This document shows positions 33,101 through 42,800 of a stretch of 64,000 nucleotides of DNA, piece by piece. Below the pieces are notes generated by a model, which saw nothing but the letters and a program-made list of their open reading frames with translations, made no database searches and was not told the origin of the DNA. Numbering within the stretch: the stretch's first letter is position 1; each line of letters opens with the position of its first letter. This stretch comes from Polluticaenibacter yanchengensis (GTDB taxonomy: Bacteria; Bacteroidota; Bacteroidia; Chitinophagales; Chitinophagaceae), in contig JAQGEF010000015.1 in the NCBI GenBank assembly GCA_027854065.1, positions 34,974 to 98,973 on the forward strand, written 5' to 3'. The position numbers and the translations under genes are program-made.

Positions 33101-36013
33101 CGTTGATTTAATATGAAAACCCGCATTGTAAGTTACTTTAGATATGCGTGGGAATTCAGCCCTGGAAATCGTATCTGAACTCCGGAATTTGTTGATATTG
33201 TCTGCTAATTTCACCTTCCCTTTAAAAAACGGCATTTTTTCTAATCGTGCCATTTTGTTACTGATCCGGTAGCGGTAGGCGGGTTCAAATTGAAATTTGA
33301 AATCTATATCGTCCCTTCTGTAAGCATACAGGTCTGAATTAGCGGTTACAGGACCTAAAATCTGATCCACATTAGAATTGTTGATATTGAATACTTTTTT
33401 ATTGCCCAGAATAGCCACATTACTATGCCAATATCCGGCTTCAAATTTCGCAAAATTGTTTTGTATCATGTCTTTTTCGTAGTACAACAATGAATCCGGC
33501 ATTGACAACCAGGTACTATTCAGTGGCGTGTAATCGTTGCTGACATTTACAAAGAAAAGATGCTTGTAGTAAGGTTGTATGTATAAACTATCAATAAAAA
33601 GACGGCCCCATTTCGTTCTGATATCTATTTTAGCAAACCCCTGTTTTACCGTATTACTTTTTTCATAGGTTGTATTCTGTCCATTGTAATAAATAGGGCT
33701 GGCGTTTACATTCATATAAACCGGGTCTATAAGCAATCCGTTCAGTACAGGTTGGATCCAGATTTCCGGTTCGGGATGGTTCAGTTTTGTTTTAAGCGTC
33801 ACCAAAGAATCGGTGAAAATAGTTTGATAGAACAACATCGTATCAACCCGGAGATGAGACCTTAAGTTTTTATAATTTTTTAAGGCTTTTTTTCCAGACA
33901 CACTTATGTCATCAATCTCGAATTCCGACACTCGTTTGGGGTTTTTGAATTTCTTAAATTGGTAAAGCAGTGGCAGTTCCGGAAAGTTAAAATGATTTTT
34001 CAGTTGCGTGTTTTGCGCTAAAGCAGTAATATTAGCATTAGGGACAGGCTTGTTTTTATAATCGGTTATTTTTACGTTGATAGTATCTTTTTCACCCGGC
34101 TCAATAACATTTTTATGATTCATGGATACATTTAAATGCTTTGCAAACACGCCATTTCCCAGGCCTTTATGCTGTACCTTATCTCCATCTACTGTATAAA
34201 CGTTGATATTATAGATATGCTTTTTATTACCCTTAGTCTTAAAAACAAAAAGAGAATCTTTGGTAGTAAATCTTTCAATTACCTTTTTAGATTTCTGTAC
34301 CTGGATGTTCATCAGTACTTTTTCAGGATTAGAAACAATAAACCCAACTGAATCTCCATTATTTATTCTTCCAATTTGTACCGAACTTTTTGTATCATTT
34401 TCAAGATCTAAACTTTCATTCAGGATTGTTTTTCCCTGTTCATTTAATAGTGAAACATCAATGTTGTTCAACAACGGATGTTTATAAATAGTCGCAGGTA
34501 ATTGAGTCCAGAAAACTTCATCGCTAAATCTGAATGCTTTCTTAACAAACACTTTGGTTGGTGTACTAATATCGTTTACTAAATACTCTATGGCAATACT
34601 GTCATTGTGTGGAGTGATTTTTATTTCTGTTCTGTTCTGTCTTAAGTCTACAAAAAATTGTTTATCCTGAATTTCATTATTACTATTCCTTAACCAGACT
34701 TCTACCTTACATTTAACATTGATCTTTGGCAGACTATCCGCAGGGATTTTTAGAATGAATGGCTCGTTTGCCGACAACTTACTTATATTTTGATACAGCG
34801 TATCCGGTACAAAATAATTGTATTGTGTAAATTCATTAATCTGATCGGTTAAGATTCTAACTTCAATAATGGCATCTAACAGATTTAATCCATTGGCATC
34901 TTTAGCATCGGCAGTTATTTTGAGTGTGTCTTTTGGCAATAAACTGGTTGTATTGACGGCTGCGTTAAACGCAGAAATATCCGGCAATACATAAGATTCT
35001 GTTTTAAAACTGGCGCTGATAGACTTTTTGTAATTTTTAAGTGAATTCAGTTTTAAATAATAATTGACATCATTGGGCATACTATCCGTAATAACCAATG
35101 AGTAAACATACGCACCGGCAGATACCGGTTTTATTGTGTCAAGTACTTTCTTAATACTGGCATTCCGGTAGTAATAGTTTAATGTAACAGCCAATGGCTC
35201 ATTGAATGGCTTTTCTTTATAGTTACTTATCCAGAACTTGGCATTTACCGTATCTGCAGGCTTATAAAGAGGTTTATCAAACAAGGTAAACCCTTTTAAT
35301 TTATTTTTCGTATTAGACTTATACTGGTTTGGTTTAAAATCATTAGCTATCCATCTTTTTACACCTTTATAACTTCTTATTACCTGCTTTATAACAGGCA
35401 GATTTCCTACTCTGAACTCAGGTTTATAAGGCTCTTCCACATCATCAATAGTTAAAAAGGAAGTATCAATAGCGGATTTTATTACAATAAGATCATCTTC
35501 TTTTATCTTCTTATTAAGAACATAATTGCCTCTAAGGCCTTTTACAGGCTTTAGTTGATGTTTTCCCACGTATATAGTAGCCTTGTCAACCATTGTACCA
35601 TCGGTATTAAACAGCATTAATAATCTTTTGTAATTCTGAACTGTTTCTATAACGCTGATCCTGTTTTTAGAATAGTAATGTGCTTCTACTTCGGACTGGT
35701 TGGTAGATAGAATGACATAATGACCAAAGTCGAGTTGCTGTTCATCAATATTTTGTCCCACTTCCATAATCAATGCAGGTTGGAGGTGGTTTATATATTC
35801 GAGATTTACATCCAGGTCCTTTTTTAACCAATACTCAATAGAATCTGCAGGTACTCTATATACTGTTTTGTACCGGCTGTTTTTCTGTAGGTCGTAAATA
35901 CTATCTACAGTCATATAATGCGTTTGTGCATTAGCAGAACAAACATAAATGAATGAAAAAAATACTAAAATCAATCGAGTAAAAAAAGTGCTGTTATTTT
36001 GATATGCAATCAT
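30137..36013 (-). CDS. Giant alpha-2-macroglobulin with inserted SusC-type regulatory and TonB-plug modules
   Basis: About 1958 residues. Positions below are for the ATG at 36013; a longer frame to 36061 adds 16 residues. After a signal peptide come macroglobulin beta domains (FTLFDKPLYKPADTVNAKFWI near 240 is MG2-like). About residues 1100-1165 form a carboxypeptidase-regulatory-like domain (IIYGQVSDANSKTPLQGASV), and about 1235-1315 a TonB-receptor plug-like domain (IQIRGASSLSGENSPLYVVD ending YGARAANGVVIVNTKR). The alpha-2-macroglobulin family then resumes with the thioester motif CMEQ at Cys1528, an alpha-alpha toroid region and a receptor-binding-type end. Bacterial alpha-2-macroglobulins trap proteases. 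A plug without a barrel is odd, but this layout is known in the phylum. Confidence 0.85.
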   Translation of the reverse strand: MIAYQNNSTFFTRLILVFFSFIYVCSANAQTHYMTVDSIYDLQKNSRYKTVYRVPADSIEYWLKKDLDVNLEYINHLQPALIMEVGQNIDEQQLDFGHYVILSTNQSEVEAHYYSKNRISVIETVQNYKRLLMLFNTDGTMVDKATIYVGKHQLKPVKGLRGNYVLNKKIKEDDLIVIKSAIDTSFLTIDDVEEPYKPEFRVGNLPVIKQVIRSYKGVKRWIANDFKPNQYKSNTKNKLKGFTLFDKPLYKPADTVNAKFWISNYKEKPFNEPLAVTLNYYYRNASIKKVLDTIKPVSAGAYVYSLVITDSMPNDVNYYLKLNSLKNYKKSISASFKTESYVLPDISAFNAAVNTTSLLPKDTLKITADAKDANGLNLLDAIIEVRILTDQINEFTQYNYFVPDTLYQNISKLSANEPFILKIPADSLPKINVKCKVEVWLRNSNNEIQDKQFFVDLRQNRTEIKITPHNDSIAIEYLVNDISTPTKVFVKKAFRFSDEVFWTQLPATIYKHPLLNNIDVSLLNEQGKTILNESLDLENDTKSSVQIGRINNGDSVGFIVSNPEKVLMNIQVQKSKKVIERFTTKDSLFVFKTKGNKKHIYNINVYTVDGDKVQHKGLGNGVFAKHLNVSMNHKNVIEPGEKDTINVKITDYKNKPVPNANITALAQNTQLKNHFNFPELPLLYQFKKFKNPKRVSEFEIDDISVSGKKALKNYKNLRSHLRVDTMLFYQTIFTDSLVTLKTKLNHPEPEIWIQPVLNGLLIDPVYMNVNASPIYYNGQNTTYEKSNTVKQGFAKIDIRTKWGRLFIDSLYIQPYYKHLFFVNVSNDYTPLNSTWLSMPDSLLYYEKDMIQNNFAKFEAGYWHSNVAILGNKKVFNINNSNVDQILGPVTANSDLYAYRRDDIDFKFQFEPAYRYRISNKMARLEKMPFFKGKVKLADNINKFRSSDTISRAEFPRISKVTYNAGFHIKSTNNNYYTEKNNGTLQLNWNTDSSIKYTIIVSDSNIQYHKIYSGKTLKVHNLKPGRYSIIAITYKDNYFELPNIIVKPYGTTLQAFELKNKQAANTLVNAIVAYNKWLHDQNNKPPLPDTTIKMTQLEEGPFIIYGQVSDANSKTPLQGASVILKSKNGNASMRKVTDEYGRYQFRVKEGEYHLESSFIGYNYSSTLIKTGKTESLNKQILLYVSANNLSNYDYDNNLDDVVVIGYGTTKKFSMAASSIRVTENMLEGSVAGVVVNDISRAESIIQIRGASSLSGENSPLYVVDGVLVDKLPLGIDESVAEINILKDAAATSIYGARAANGVVIVNTKRNGNSGPVIRTVFRDNGYWAPNQVTDAKGEVKIPVQYPENITSWQNIIYAAKKGGKYGRAFSTTKAFKSIQGLLSTPQFLLTGDSVTLVGKAMNYTADIQSVKTQFSVNGQLVNEGNIAINSNDAFTKYLGFKAPLKTDTVKTVFSVQTLKGSSDGEQRKIPVLPVGVKESKGAFYLLKGDSSFNFKAAYENVPINISIENNVLNVLIDELKSLVDYPYACMEQTASKVRGYLYIKTLSKHIDIPAKLTKRVNDELPKLIDRLLKFQQFNGGWAWWESGEASSLMTVKVLQALVQLDSSYHINTAKRNGFLMLQNELDKNISLSERLFIMQFLAEQNHVYPYQSFTDTLNSKDLSEYQLWLLANIKQNARINNDADIKRLMDRKKSGVLGEWHWGENHWFWQNNEIATSLLAYKTLKNHPVYKHEVLRIIQYFLRYKSRYLYFRNTVEKADVTEAILNESISATADNKSNAMVQINNQTFSRFPVYTQVPYTENSSISKSGQGLIYLSMYQNTWNPEPERVDSLFAVSSVFIQDRDTILSSGKGFTLKSGEQATLQVKINAKKYAEYVMVEVPVPAGCVFKSKPNRFPYREYFYDRVVLFYEKLNVGEEMISIPLEVRYTGNFTLNPADVKLMYYPTFFGRENLKNVTITP

Positions 36014-36400
36014 AAACATTAAGTAATGGATGAGGCCAATATACAACAAAAAATGTTGCAAACATTTGGCGTATATTATGTTTAAGACAGGAAATAATAT
36101 AAATATGTTGCATTGGGGATTTTACAACTAAGAACATTTTAGTTTAGTTATTGACTACAGATTGTATTGCGTGAGGGATAGTAGCAAAGTACCCCGCAAG
36201 GCGGCAGGAATGATAATGAATAGCAGAGCTGCGAAACAGGCATTGCCGCCGCGGAGTACTGCGGATAGCCCGACCCTTTGCGGGAAATTTATACCGGTTG
36301 GAATATTTGTAGAATACTTAAACCTAAAGAAACGGCAAAGGGGCACGCCCAAATAAAAGATGGACATGCCCCTGTAATATTATATTAATAACCTCAGCGG
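36014..36400. other. Intergenic region with palindromic element 3
   Basis: About 390 bases between the alpha-2-macroglobulin gene and the phosphohexomutase gene, both on the minus strand. Palindromic element 3 fills 36174-36290. The rest is A+T-rich without an exact -7 box that I would call. A 70-residue frame on the minus strand crosses the element and is not a gene. Confidence 0.4.
36174..36290. repeat. Intergenic palindromic element, copy 3
   Basis: The left end reads GGGATAGTAGCAAAGTACCCCG and the right end GCGGAGTACTGCGGATAGCCCG; the two are imperfect inverted repeats. The inner part holds GGCGGCA and TGCCGCC arms around a 40-base centre. The same ends occur at 56098-56205 (GGGATAGCAGCAAAGTACCCCG and GCGGAGTACTGCGTATAGCCCG), so this is a repeated element and not a chance palindrome. 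Confidence 0.75.
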
Positions 36401-38128
36401 TTAATCTAATATCTGCAATTGTTTAATGATGGTTTCAATTTTGGTATCCAACTGCGATTTTACCAGGTCATAATTTTCTTTTCTGTCTAAAGGCGCAAAT
36501 ACACTGAAATAGAATTTTATTTTAGGCTCTGTGCCGCTGGGGCGTGCGCTGATCACACTGCCGTCTTCCAGTATAAACTGTAATACATTACTTTTTGGTA
36601 ACCCTAGTTCGTAGGTTTCGCCGGTTGCCAGTACAGTACCTTTATTAATATCAACGTCATGAAGTTTGGCCACTGCTAAACCTGCCAGTTCTTTAGGCGG
36701 GTTATTACGAAAACGCTCCATCATTTCGGCAATTTCTTTAGCACCGTTCATCCCTTTTTTGGTAATGCTGATAAGATGCTCCTGGAAGCAACCATACTCC
36801 ACATACAGGTCCACCAGTTTTTGATAAAGCGTGCGGCCTTTGCTTTTTTCTACAGCAGCCATTTCGCAAAGAATGGCCACAGCGCTTACAGCATCTTTAT
36901 CGCGGATCTGGTCGCCAATCATTAATCCGAAACTCTCCTCACCGCCAATGATGTAGTTTTCTAAGCCTTCTTTGGCTTTAATTAAACTGCTGATATGTTT
37001 AAAACCGGTTAGTACATTATAGCAGGCAACGCCGTTTGCAGCCGCAAATCGGTCAATCATATTAGTCGTAACAATGGTTTTAATGACCATATCGTTTGGC
37101 TGTGCAATCCCTTTCGCTTTGCGGGCCTCAATAATATAGTTGAACGCCAGTACCGCAGTCTGGTTACCGTTCATCAGTACCCATTCGCCACGGTTATTTT
37201 TAATGGCAATACCAACCCTGTCTGCGTCCGGGTCCGTGCCTAGTAAGATGTCCGCATCCAGCTCCTGCGCTTTTTGCAAGCCCAGCTGCATTGCACTTTT
37301 TTCTTCCGGGTTTGGAGAGCCAACAGTAGGGAAATTGCCATCCGGTGTCGCCTGTTCCTGAACGATATGCACATTTTTAAAACCATAAGCTTCCAATACT
37401 GCAGGTACTAATTTAATACCGCTGCCGTGGATGCTGGTATAAACAATTTTCAGGTCATTTTGCTGGGCAATTACTTCAGGGTAGATGCTCAAACCCTTCA
37501 CCATTTTAATGTATTCGGCATCTACTTCTTTACCAATAATAGTAATTTTATCAGGGTTGCCCTGCCATTTAACATCACCCACAGAAGTTATTTTATCAAC
37601 TTCAATAATGACATTTTCATCATGAGGCGGTACTAATTGTGCACCGTCATCCCAATAGGCTTTGTAACCGTTATATTCTTTGGGGTTGTGGCTGGCCGTA
37701 CAAACCACACCGCCTTTACAACCAAAATGGCGGATCGTAAAACTCAGTTCTGGTGTCGGTCTCAGATCTTCAAACAGCAATACCTGTATGCCGTTTGCGG
37801 ACATCACATTGGCTACCGTTTCTGCAAAAAAACGGCTGTTGTTCCGGCAATCGTGCGCAATGGCTACTTTAATGTCATTGCCGAAAGATTTTATTAAATA
37901 GTTAGCATAGCCCTGGGTGGCCATACCTACCGTGTATTTGTTCATTTTATTAGTACCAATACCCATTATACCACGTAATCCCCCCGTACCAAATTCCAGG
38001 TTTTTGTAAAAACCTTCCACCAGGTCATCCGGGCTTTCTACCAATTGTCTTTTTATTTCGTTTTTGGTTTCCTGGTCGTAATCGCCCTGGAGCCAGGCAT
38101 CGATCTTAGCTTTTATAGCAGCATCCAT
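36401..38128 (-). CDS. Phospho-sugar mutase (phosphoglucomutase family)
   Basis: This enzyme interconverts hexose-1- and hexose-6-phosphates, probably glucose, in the cytoplasm. The 575 residues fit the PGM2-type branch. The phosphoserine loop is TASHNPKEYNGYK near residue 146, the metal-binding loop LGTDPDADRVGIA near 296, the sugar-binding loop GGEESFGLMIGD and the phosphate-binding SARPSGTEPKIKFY near the C-terminus. The N-terminal ESPDDLVEGFYKNLEFGTGGLRG is characteristic of this branch. It may act on mannose or ribose phosphates as well, which the sequence does not decide. The gene stands alone. Confidence 0.93.
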   Translation of the reverse strand: MDAAIKAKIDAWLQGDYDQETKNEIKRQLVESPDDLVEGFYKNLEFGTGGLRGIMGIGTNKMNKYTVGMATQGYANYLIKSFGNDIKVAIAHDCRNNSRFFAETVANVMSANGIQVLLFEDLRPTPELSFTIRHFGCKGGVVCTASHNPKEYNGYKAYWDDGAQLVPPHDENVIIEVDKITSVGDVKWQGNPDKITIIGKEVDAEYIKMVKGLSIYPEVIAQQNDLKIVYTSIHGSGIKLVPAVLEAYGFKNVHIVQEQATPDGNFPTVGSPNPEEKSAMQLGLQKAQELDADILLGTDPDADRVGIAIKNNRGEWVLMNGNQTAVLAFNYIIEARKAKGIAQPNDMVIKTIVTTNMIDRFAAANGVACYNVLTGFKHISSLIKAKEGLENYIIGGEESFGLMIGDQIRDKDAVSAVAILCEMAAVEKSKGRTLYQKLVDLYVEYGCFQEHLISITKKGMNGAKEIAEMMERFRNNPPKELAGLAVAKLHDVDINKGTVLATGETYELGLPKSNVLQFILEDGSVISARPSGTEPKIKFYFSVFAPLDRKENYDLVKSQLDTKIETIIKQLQILD

Positions 38129-38327
38129 ATTTTTATTATTTTAAATATATTAACTATAGAGTTTATACAACGCAATATAATAAAATTTGAGTAACAACTT
38201 CTATTCTGAAAAATGTTATTAAATAAATAAGAATTATCCAAATAAAGCCTGTTCTAAATTTTAACAACGCCAAGCGGAGCTTTGTTAAAAAATAATCCCG
38301 ACTTTTACAGTGCATAATTTATCACTT

Positions 38328-39626
38328 ATGAAACATGAACAGTTAGATCAGAGGATTTTTATTACCAACCGCCAACGTTTTACGGCTAAAATGTTACCCA
38401 ACAGCTTAGCCATTTTCAATAGTAACGATGAAGTGCCTACCGGTGCTGACGCTATTTATACATTCAGCCAGAATACCGACCTGTATTGGTTGACTGGTAT
38501 TGAGCAGGAGGATACACAGCTCATCTTAAATCCTTCTCATCCGGATGAACGCTTTCGCGAAGTATTGGTTTTAGTACGCCCTAACCCGATTATGGAAAAA
38601 TGGATCGGCTACCGGCTTACAAAAGAGAAAGCGACTGCTATCAGTGGCATCAAAACCATTATCTGGTTAGACAGTATTGATTCCCGTTTAATTGCCTGGA
38701 TCCACGGTACAGAGCATATTTATTTAAATACGATAGAGCACGACCGCAAGCCGAATCACCTGCCAACGCGCGATTACCGTTATATAGCGGAGTTAAAGGA
38801 AAAGTACCCGCTACATCACTATTTGAGAAGCCAGCCGATTTTAAAGCACTTAAGAAGCATTAAACAGCCTAAGGAAATAGCGGTCATGCAAATAGCGGTA
38901 GATATTACCAACAAAGCATTTAAGCGCGTTATGCAGTTTGTAAAACCAGGTGTATTTGAATTTGAGATACAGGCAGAGATCAATCATGAGTTCCTGATAA
39001 ACCGTGCAAAAGGAGAAGCATATAACAGTATTATTGCCAGTGGCGATAATGCCCGTATCCTGCATTATGTGGATAATGACCAGGCTTGTAAAGATGGTGA
39101 CCTTATCCTGATGGACTTTGGTGCCAACTATGCCGGTTATGCTGCAGATTTGTCCCGTACGATTCCTGTAAATGGCAAATTTACAGACCGTCAGAAAAAG
39201 CTTTACAACATTGTATTGCACATGCTGAACCACGCTAAAAAACTGTTGAAACCGGGCATTACCATTAATGAGTATCACGATTTAATGGGAGATGAATTCA
39301 CCCGCATTTACCTGGAAAACGGTTTGCTGACACAGGCAGAAGTCGATAACGAGGATAAAACTGAAAATGCGACACGTGCTTACCGTAAATACACTTACCA
39401 CGGCATCAGCCACTTTTTAGGCATCAACGTACATGATTACGGATTTTTCGATGAACCGATCAAGCCGGGCATGGTGTTTACAATAGAGCCGGGTTTTTAC
39501 AGCGAAGCTGAGAATATTGGTATCCGCATAGAAAATAATATTGTAATTACAGAAGATGGTAACGACGATTTATTTAAAGATGTGCCGATTACTGTAGAAG
39601 AAATAGAAGCTTATATGGCTAAGTAG
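38328..39626 (+). CDS. pepP: Aminopeptidase P family Xaa-Pro peptidase
   Basis: This metallopeptidase removes N-terminal residues before proline. From ATG 38328 it has 432 residues: an N-terminal creatinase-like domain (about 1-170) and a pita-bread catalytic domain. The five metal ligands fit LMDFGANYAGYAADLSRTIP (two Asp), GISHFLGINVHD (His), FTIEPGFY (Glu) and IGIRIENNIV (Glu). A GTG-initiated frame begins at 38310, but homologous N-termini start near MKHEQLDQR, so I use the ATG. The start PTGADAIYTFSQNTDLYWLTG is typical. It probably works in the cytoplasm, with no signal peptide. A long palindromic element separates its 3' end from the convergent helicase gene. Confidence 0.93.
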   Translation: MKHEQLDQRIFITNRQRFTAKMLPNSLAIFNSNDEVPTGADAIYTFSQNTDLYWLTGIEQEDTQLILNPSHPDERFREVLVLVRPNPIMEKWIGYRLTKEKATAISGIKTIIWLDSIDSRLIAWIHGTEHIYLNTIEHDRKPNHLPTRDYRYIAELKEKYPLHHYLRSQPILKHLRSIKQPKEIAVMQIAVDITNKAFKRVMQFVKPGVFEFEIQAEINHEFLINRAKGEAYNSIIASGDNARILHYVDNDQACKDGDLILMDFGANYAGYAADLSRTIPVNGKFTDRQKKLYNIVLHMLNHAKKLLKPGITINEYHDLMGDEFTRIYLENGLLTQAEVDNEDKTENATRAYRKYTYHGISHFLGINVHDYGFFDEPIKPGMVFTIEPGFYSEAENIGIRIENNIVITEDGNDDLFKDVPITVEEIEAYMAK

Positions 39627-39636
39627 TTTTCTTTTT

Positions 39637-39786
39637 TGGGGCTGTGGACGGTAGAAATTCTATCGGGCATCAGTTCAGGCTACTACGGGGTATCGTCTTC
39701 AATAAAAACGGGTAAAAGGTTTTAACCTTTTACCCGTTTTTATTGAAGACCGGCTCGTGCCTCGCCGCCCTCCGTATCCTGCAGCC
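39637..39786. repeat. Intergenic palindromic element, copy 4, with 27-bp inner hairpin
   Basis: Between the convergent genes lie GGGGCTGTGG and AATTCTATCGGGCAT (both echoed near 54.33-54.37 kb), GGCTACTACGGGGTATCG, and then perfect 27-base arms around the centre TT (left arm 39694-39720, starting GTCTTCAATAAAAACGGG). The right end reads CCGGCTCGTGCCTCGCCGCC and GTATCCTGCAGCC. The inner hairpin has A/T-rich flanks and could end transcripts from both sides, since pepP and the helicase gene meet here. Confidence 0.8.
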
Positions 39787-39847
39787 TTTTGGCATTTGTA
39801 ATGCTGCCGGTCAGACTAACAGGTATTACAGAATCAAGCGACTTCTG

Positions 39848-42800
39848 CTATTTTAATTCGCTAATAAGATGATTCATGATCAGGTCCTGGTCTAAAAGCC
39901 AGTCTTTACTAAGTACAGGAATAATTTTCCAGCCGAAAGCTATAAGAATATTAGGCTTTTGATAATATTGCTCAAATGGATTTTTATTATTGTAATGCCC
40001 CTGGTCATCTACCAGGATACCTGCAAAATACATATTGTCTTCCTTCGTTTTTTTAATGCCTAAGTGACATTTGAAATGGCTTTGGCCAATATTTTCATCT
40101 ACAATATATCCCTTTGCTTCCAGCGATGCTTTTATTTGTCTTGCAGTTGCAGAACTGTTGGGGTGATGGTTACTGAAAGTCCTGGTGTTTGGATTGAGTT
40201 TGTTTAAAACCAGGCTCGCATTTTGCAATTGGCCATTCCCCACCATTTCGGCGTACTGTAAGAACAACTTCAGGAAGTTTGCGCCATCATTATGCTCGTT
40301 GGTGATGTCGTGGTGTTTTAAACTGCTGATAACGGCCATATGTTTTTTAGCCCGGCTGAATATAACGTTCAGGCGTTTTTCACCACCTTTCCGGTTGATA
40401 GGCCCGAAGTTCATACGGGTTTTCTTTTGTGCGTCCGGCCCATAACAGATGCTCATAATAATGATGTCCCGCTCATCACCCTGTACGTTTTCAAGATTTT
40501 TGACAAATAACCCGGTATGCTGGTTATTGTCCACCCGGTTATAGGCTTTTTCCAGTAACGCATCAAAGCCTTTATCCTGTTCTGCCAAATGATCAATTGC
40601 TTCTTCAATAATGCTTTGCTGCTCCATGCTGAACGCAACAATGCCGATCGTCTCATCAATGTTTTTGGTCAGTAGTTCCTTTACCAGGTATGCAATGTAG
40701 GTCGCTTCCTGGTTGTTGGAGCGGGCTTCGTACACACTGTTAGGGAAGTAGTGGAAGCTGATACTGGTATTTAAAAGTTGGCCGGCATTAACAGCGGCAT
40801 CTTTTTCAGGCGCAAGAACAACTATCTCTTTTCCTGCGTTCTGATGAATGGTTTTGTCCGGTATGGTCAGTAAATTCGTGCCATAAAAAGCATGGTTGGA
40901 GTACGCGATCAATGTTTCGTAACGACTGCGGTAATGCCATTGTAACATGGTATTTTGAAGCTTTCGCGCACCCTGGTCCAAAAGGCTTTCCGCATCCAGG
41001 AATAATCCTTCATGATCCGCTTCAGCCAGGTCGATATCTGATAAACTCAGATCGTCCGCATCTTCCGATTTTGCATTGAAAAAATTGCTTGGCGGCATTT
41101 GCTTATCATCGCCTACAATAATCACCTGTGGTGCGCGGAATAAGGCCGGTATACCTTCTTCCAGTGTTATCTGGCTGGCTTCATCATATATTACCACATC
41201 AAAATAATCCGACTCTAAAGGCAAACTGTCACTCACACTCAAAGGACTCATTAACCAAACCGGCTTCACATCTTTCAATACCCTGCCACTGGCGCCACCC
41301 GCTATTTCACGAATGCTTTTATAACGCATGGTCTTGCTCATCTCATGCTCCAGGACCTTCCTGCCTTCCGCATAAATCTTTTTAATTTCCTTCTGTTCGT
41401 CGCTGAGTTGGGTTACAGAAGCATTGCTGATATTATAGTTGGCAATGAACTGTTGCCGGCGGACTGCTTTTATATAAACCGCGTTTATTTTAAGCAACTC
41501 ATTATACTGGTGATGCACCTCGCTGACTGCCTGTTGCAATGCTACAAAGTTTTGGGTGGCGAATTGCGGTTGCGCGTCTAAGATATACTGCATCGTCTTG
41601 TTGGCCATTGCTGATTCCAGTTGCGTCGCATTCAATGGTAGTTCTCTTACTGCTTTCTGTATATTGACCGGTAGGTCGGATAGTCTTTGAAGCGATGGCA
41701 ATAATAGTTTTAAATCGGATGCCTGTAACTGAATTTTGCTGACAACTGCTTTTAGTTCATCAATATCCAGGGACTGGTAATTGTATAATAGTGATTGCAA
41801 TGCCTGTTGTAAGATCTGCAATTGTGCATTCAAACCTATCAGTTCCTTTACCAGGTTGTTACCGTCAGCATGATTGATGAAAAACCGGATATCTTCCTGG
41901 TTCAGCTTTTCTCTTAATTTCTGAATGCTGTTATTAGATTCGGTAAGGTTGGTAAACTGGTATTTCTGTTCTAAGTAAGATTGTTTTTCTGCCAATTGAT
42001 CTGCCAGTTCATACTCAGTTTTCAACTGTTGTAAAATAGTTGAAATATCGGGTTTTAAACTATGGGCATTGAAGTTGTAATTACTGGTGACCACTTTTTT
42101 TAACTGGCGCCATTTGCCGTTCAGGAATTTGAAAAATGAGTGTTCATACCTGTTCGCAATATCTATAGCAGGCTGAATATCTGATTTTGGAATTTTATGC
42201 ACCCAGTTGGCAGTCTCATTGCTGCTGTTGTTATATTTATTTTTTACCTGCTGGTATAAATGAAAATCTGCCTGGTACTGACTGGCAACAGGATTTTTTG
42301 CATCAATGATCTGGATATTGTTGGTATTGGCAAGTGGCGCCAATTCAGCGGCTGTTGCAAATAATGACTGTATCGATTGTAAATCCTTAACCAAGGATGC
42401 CGGGATGCCGTTTTGATGAATGGCTGTATCAATATTTTTAAAACTCTGGAGAATATTGGCTGTAATATTATCTACTAGTTGAAAAGGTTGGTCGCTGTTA
42501 ATTAATTGCTGTGACAATTTAGCAAACGGGTGTTGATTTAAGCTGTTGTTTGGCGTTTGCAATTGTTTTAAATCCTGTGATAATTGTGTCAACACCTCAC
42601 CGAATTTCACCCAGTCACTATAATCACCCAAGAGGTTTACATTCTCTTTAGAAAGTTCCGGCAGACTGGATTTAAGAGTTAACACTTTTTCCAGTAATTC
42701 ATAAGTCTTAATACCTGCCTGGGGCTGAACGTTCGATTGAATGTTATGATAGTTCGCTAAGGTATCTAAAGCTTGTTGTAATTTATTTACAATAGCCTGG

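Noticed and set aside
36155-36367. 70-residue open frame on the minus strand between two genes
   Set aside because: It covers palindromic element 3, and part of it comes from the repeat ends; no start or conservation signal.
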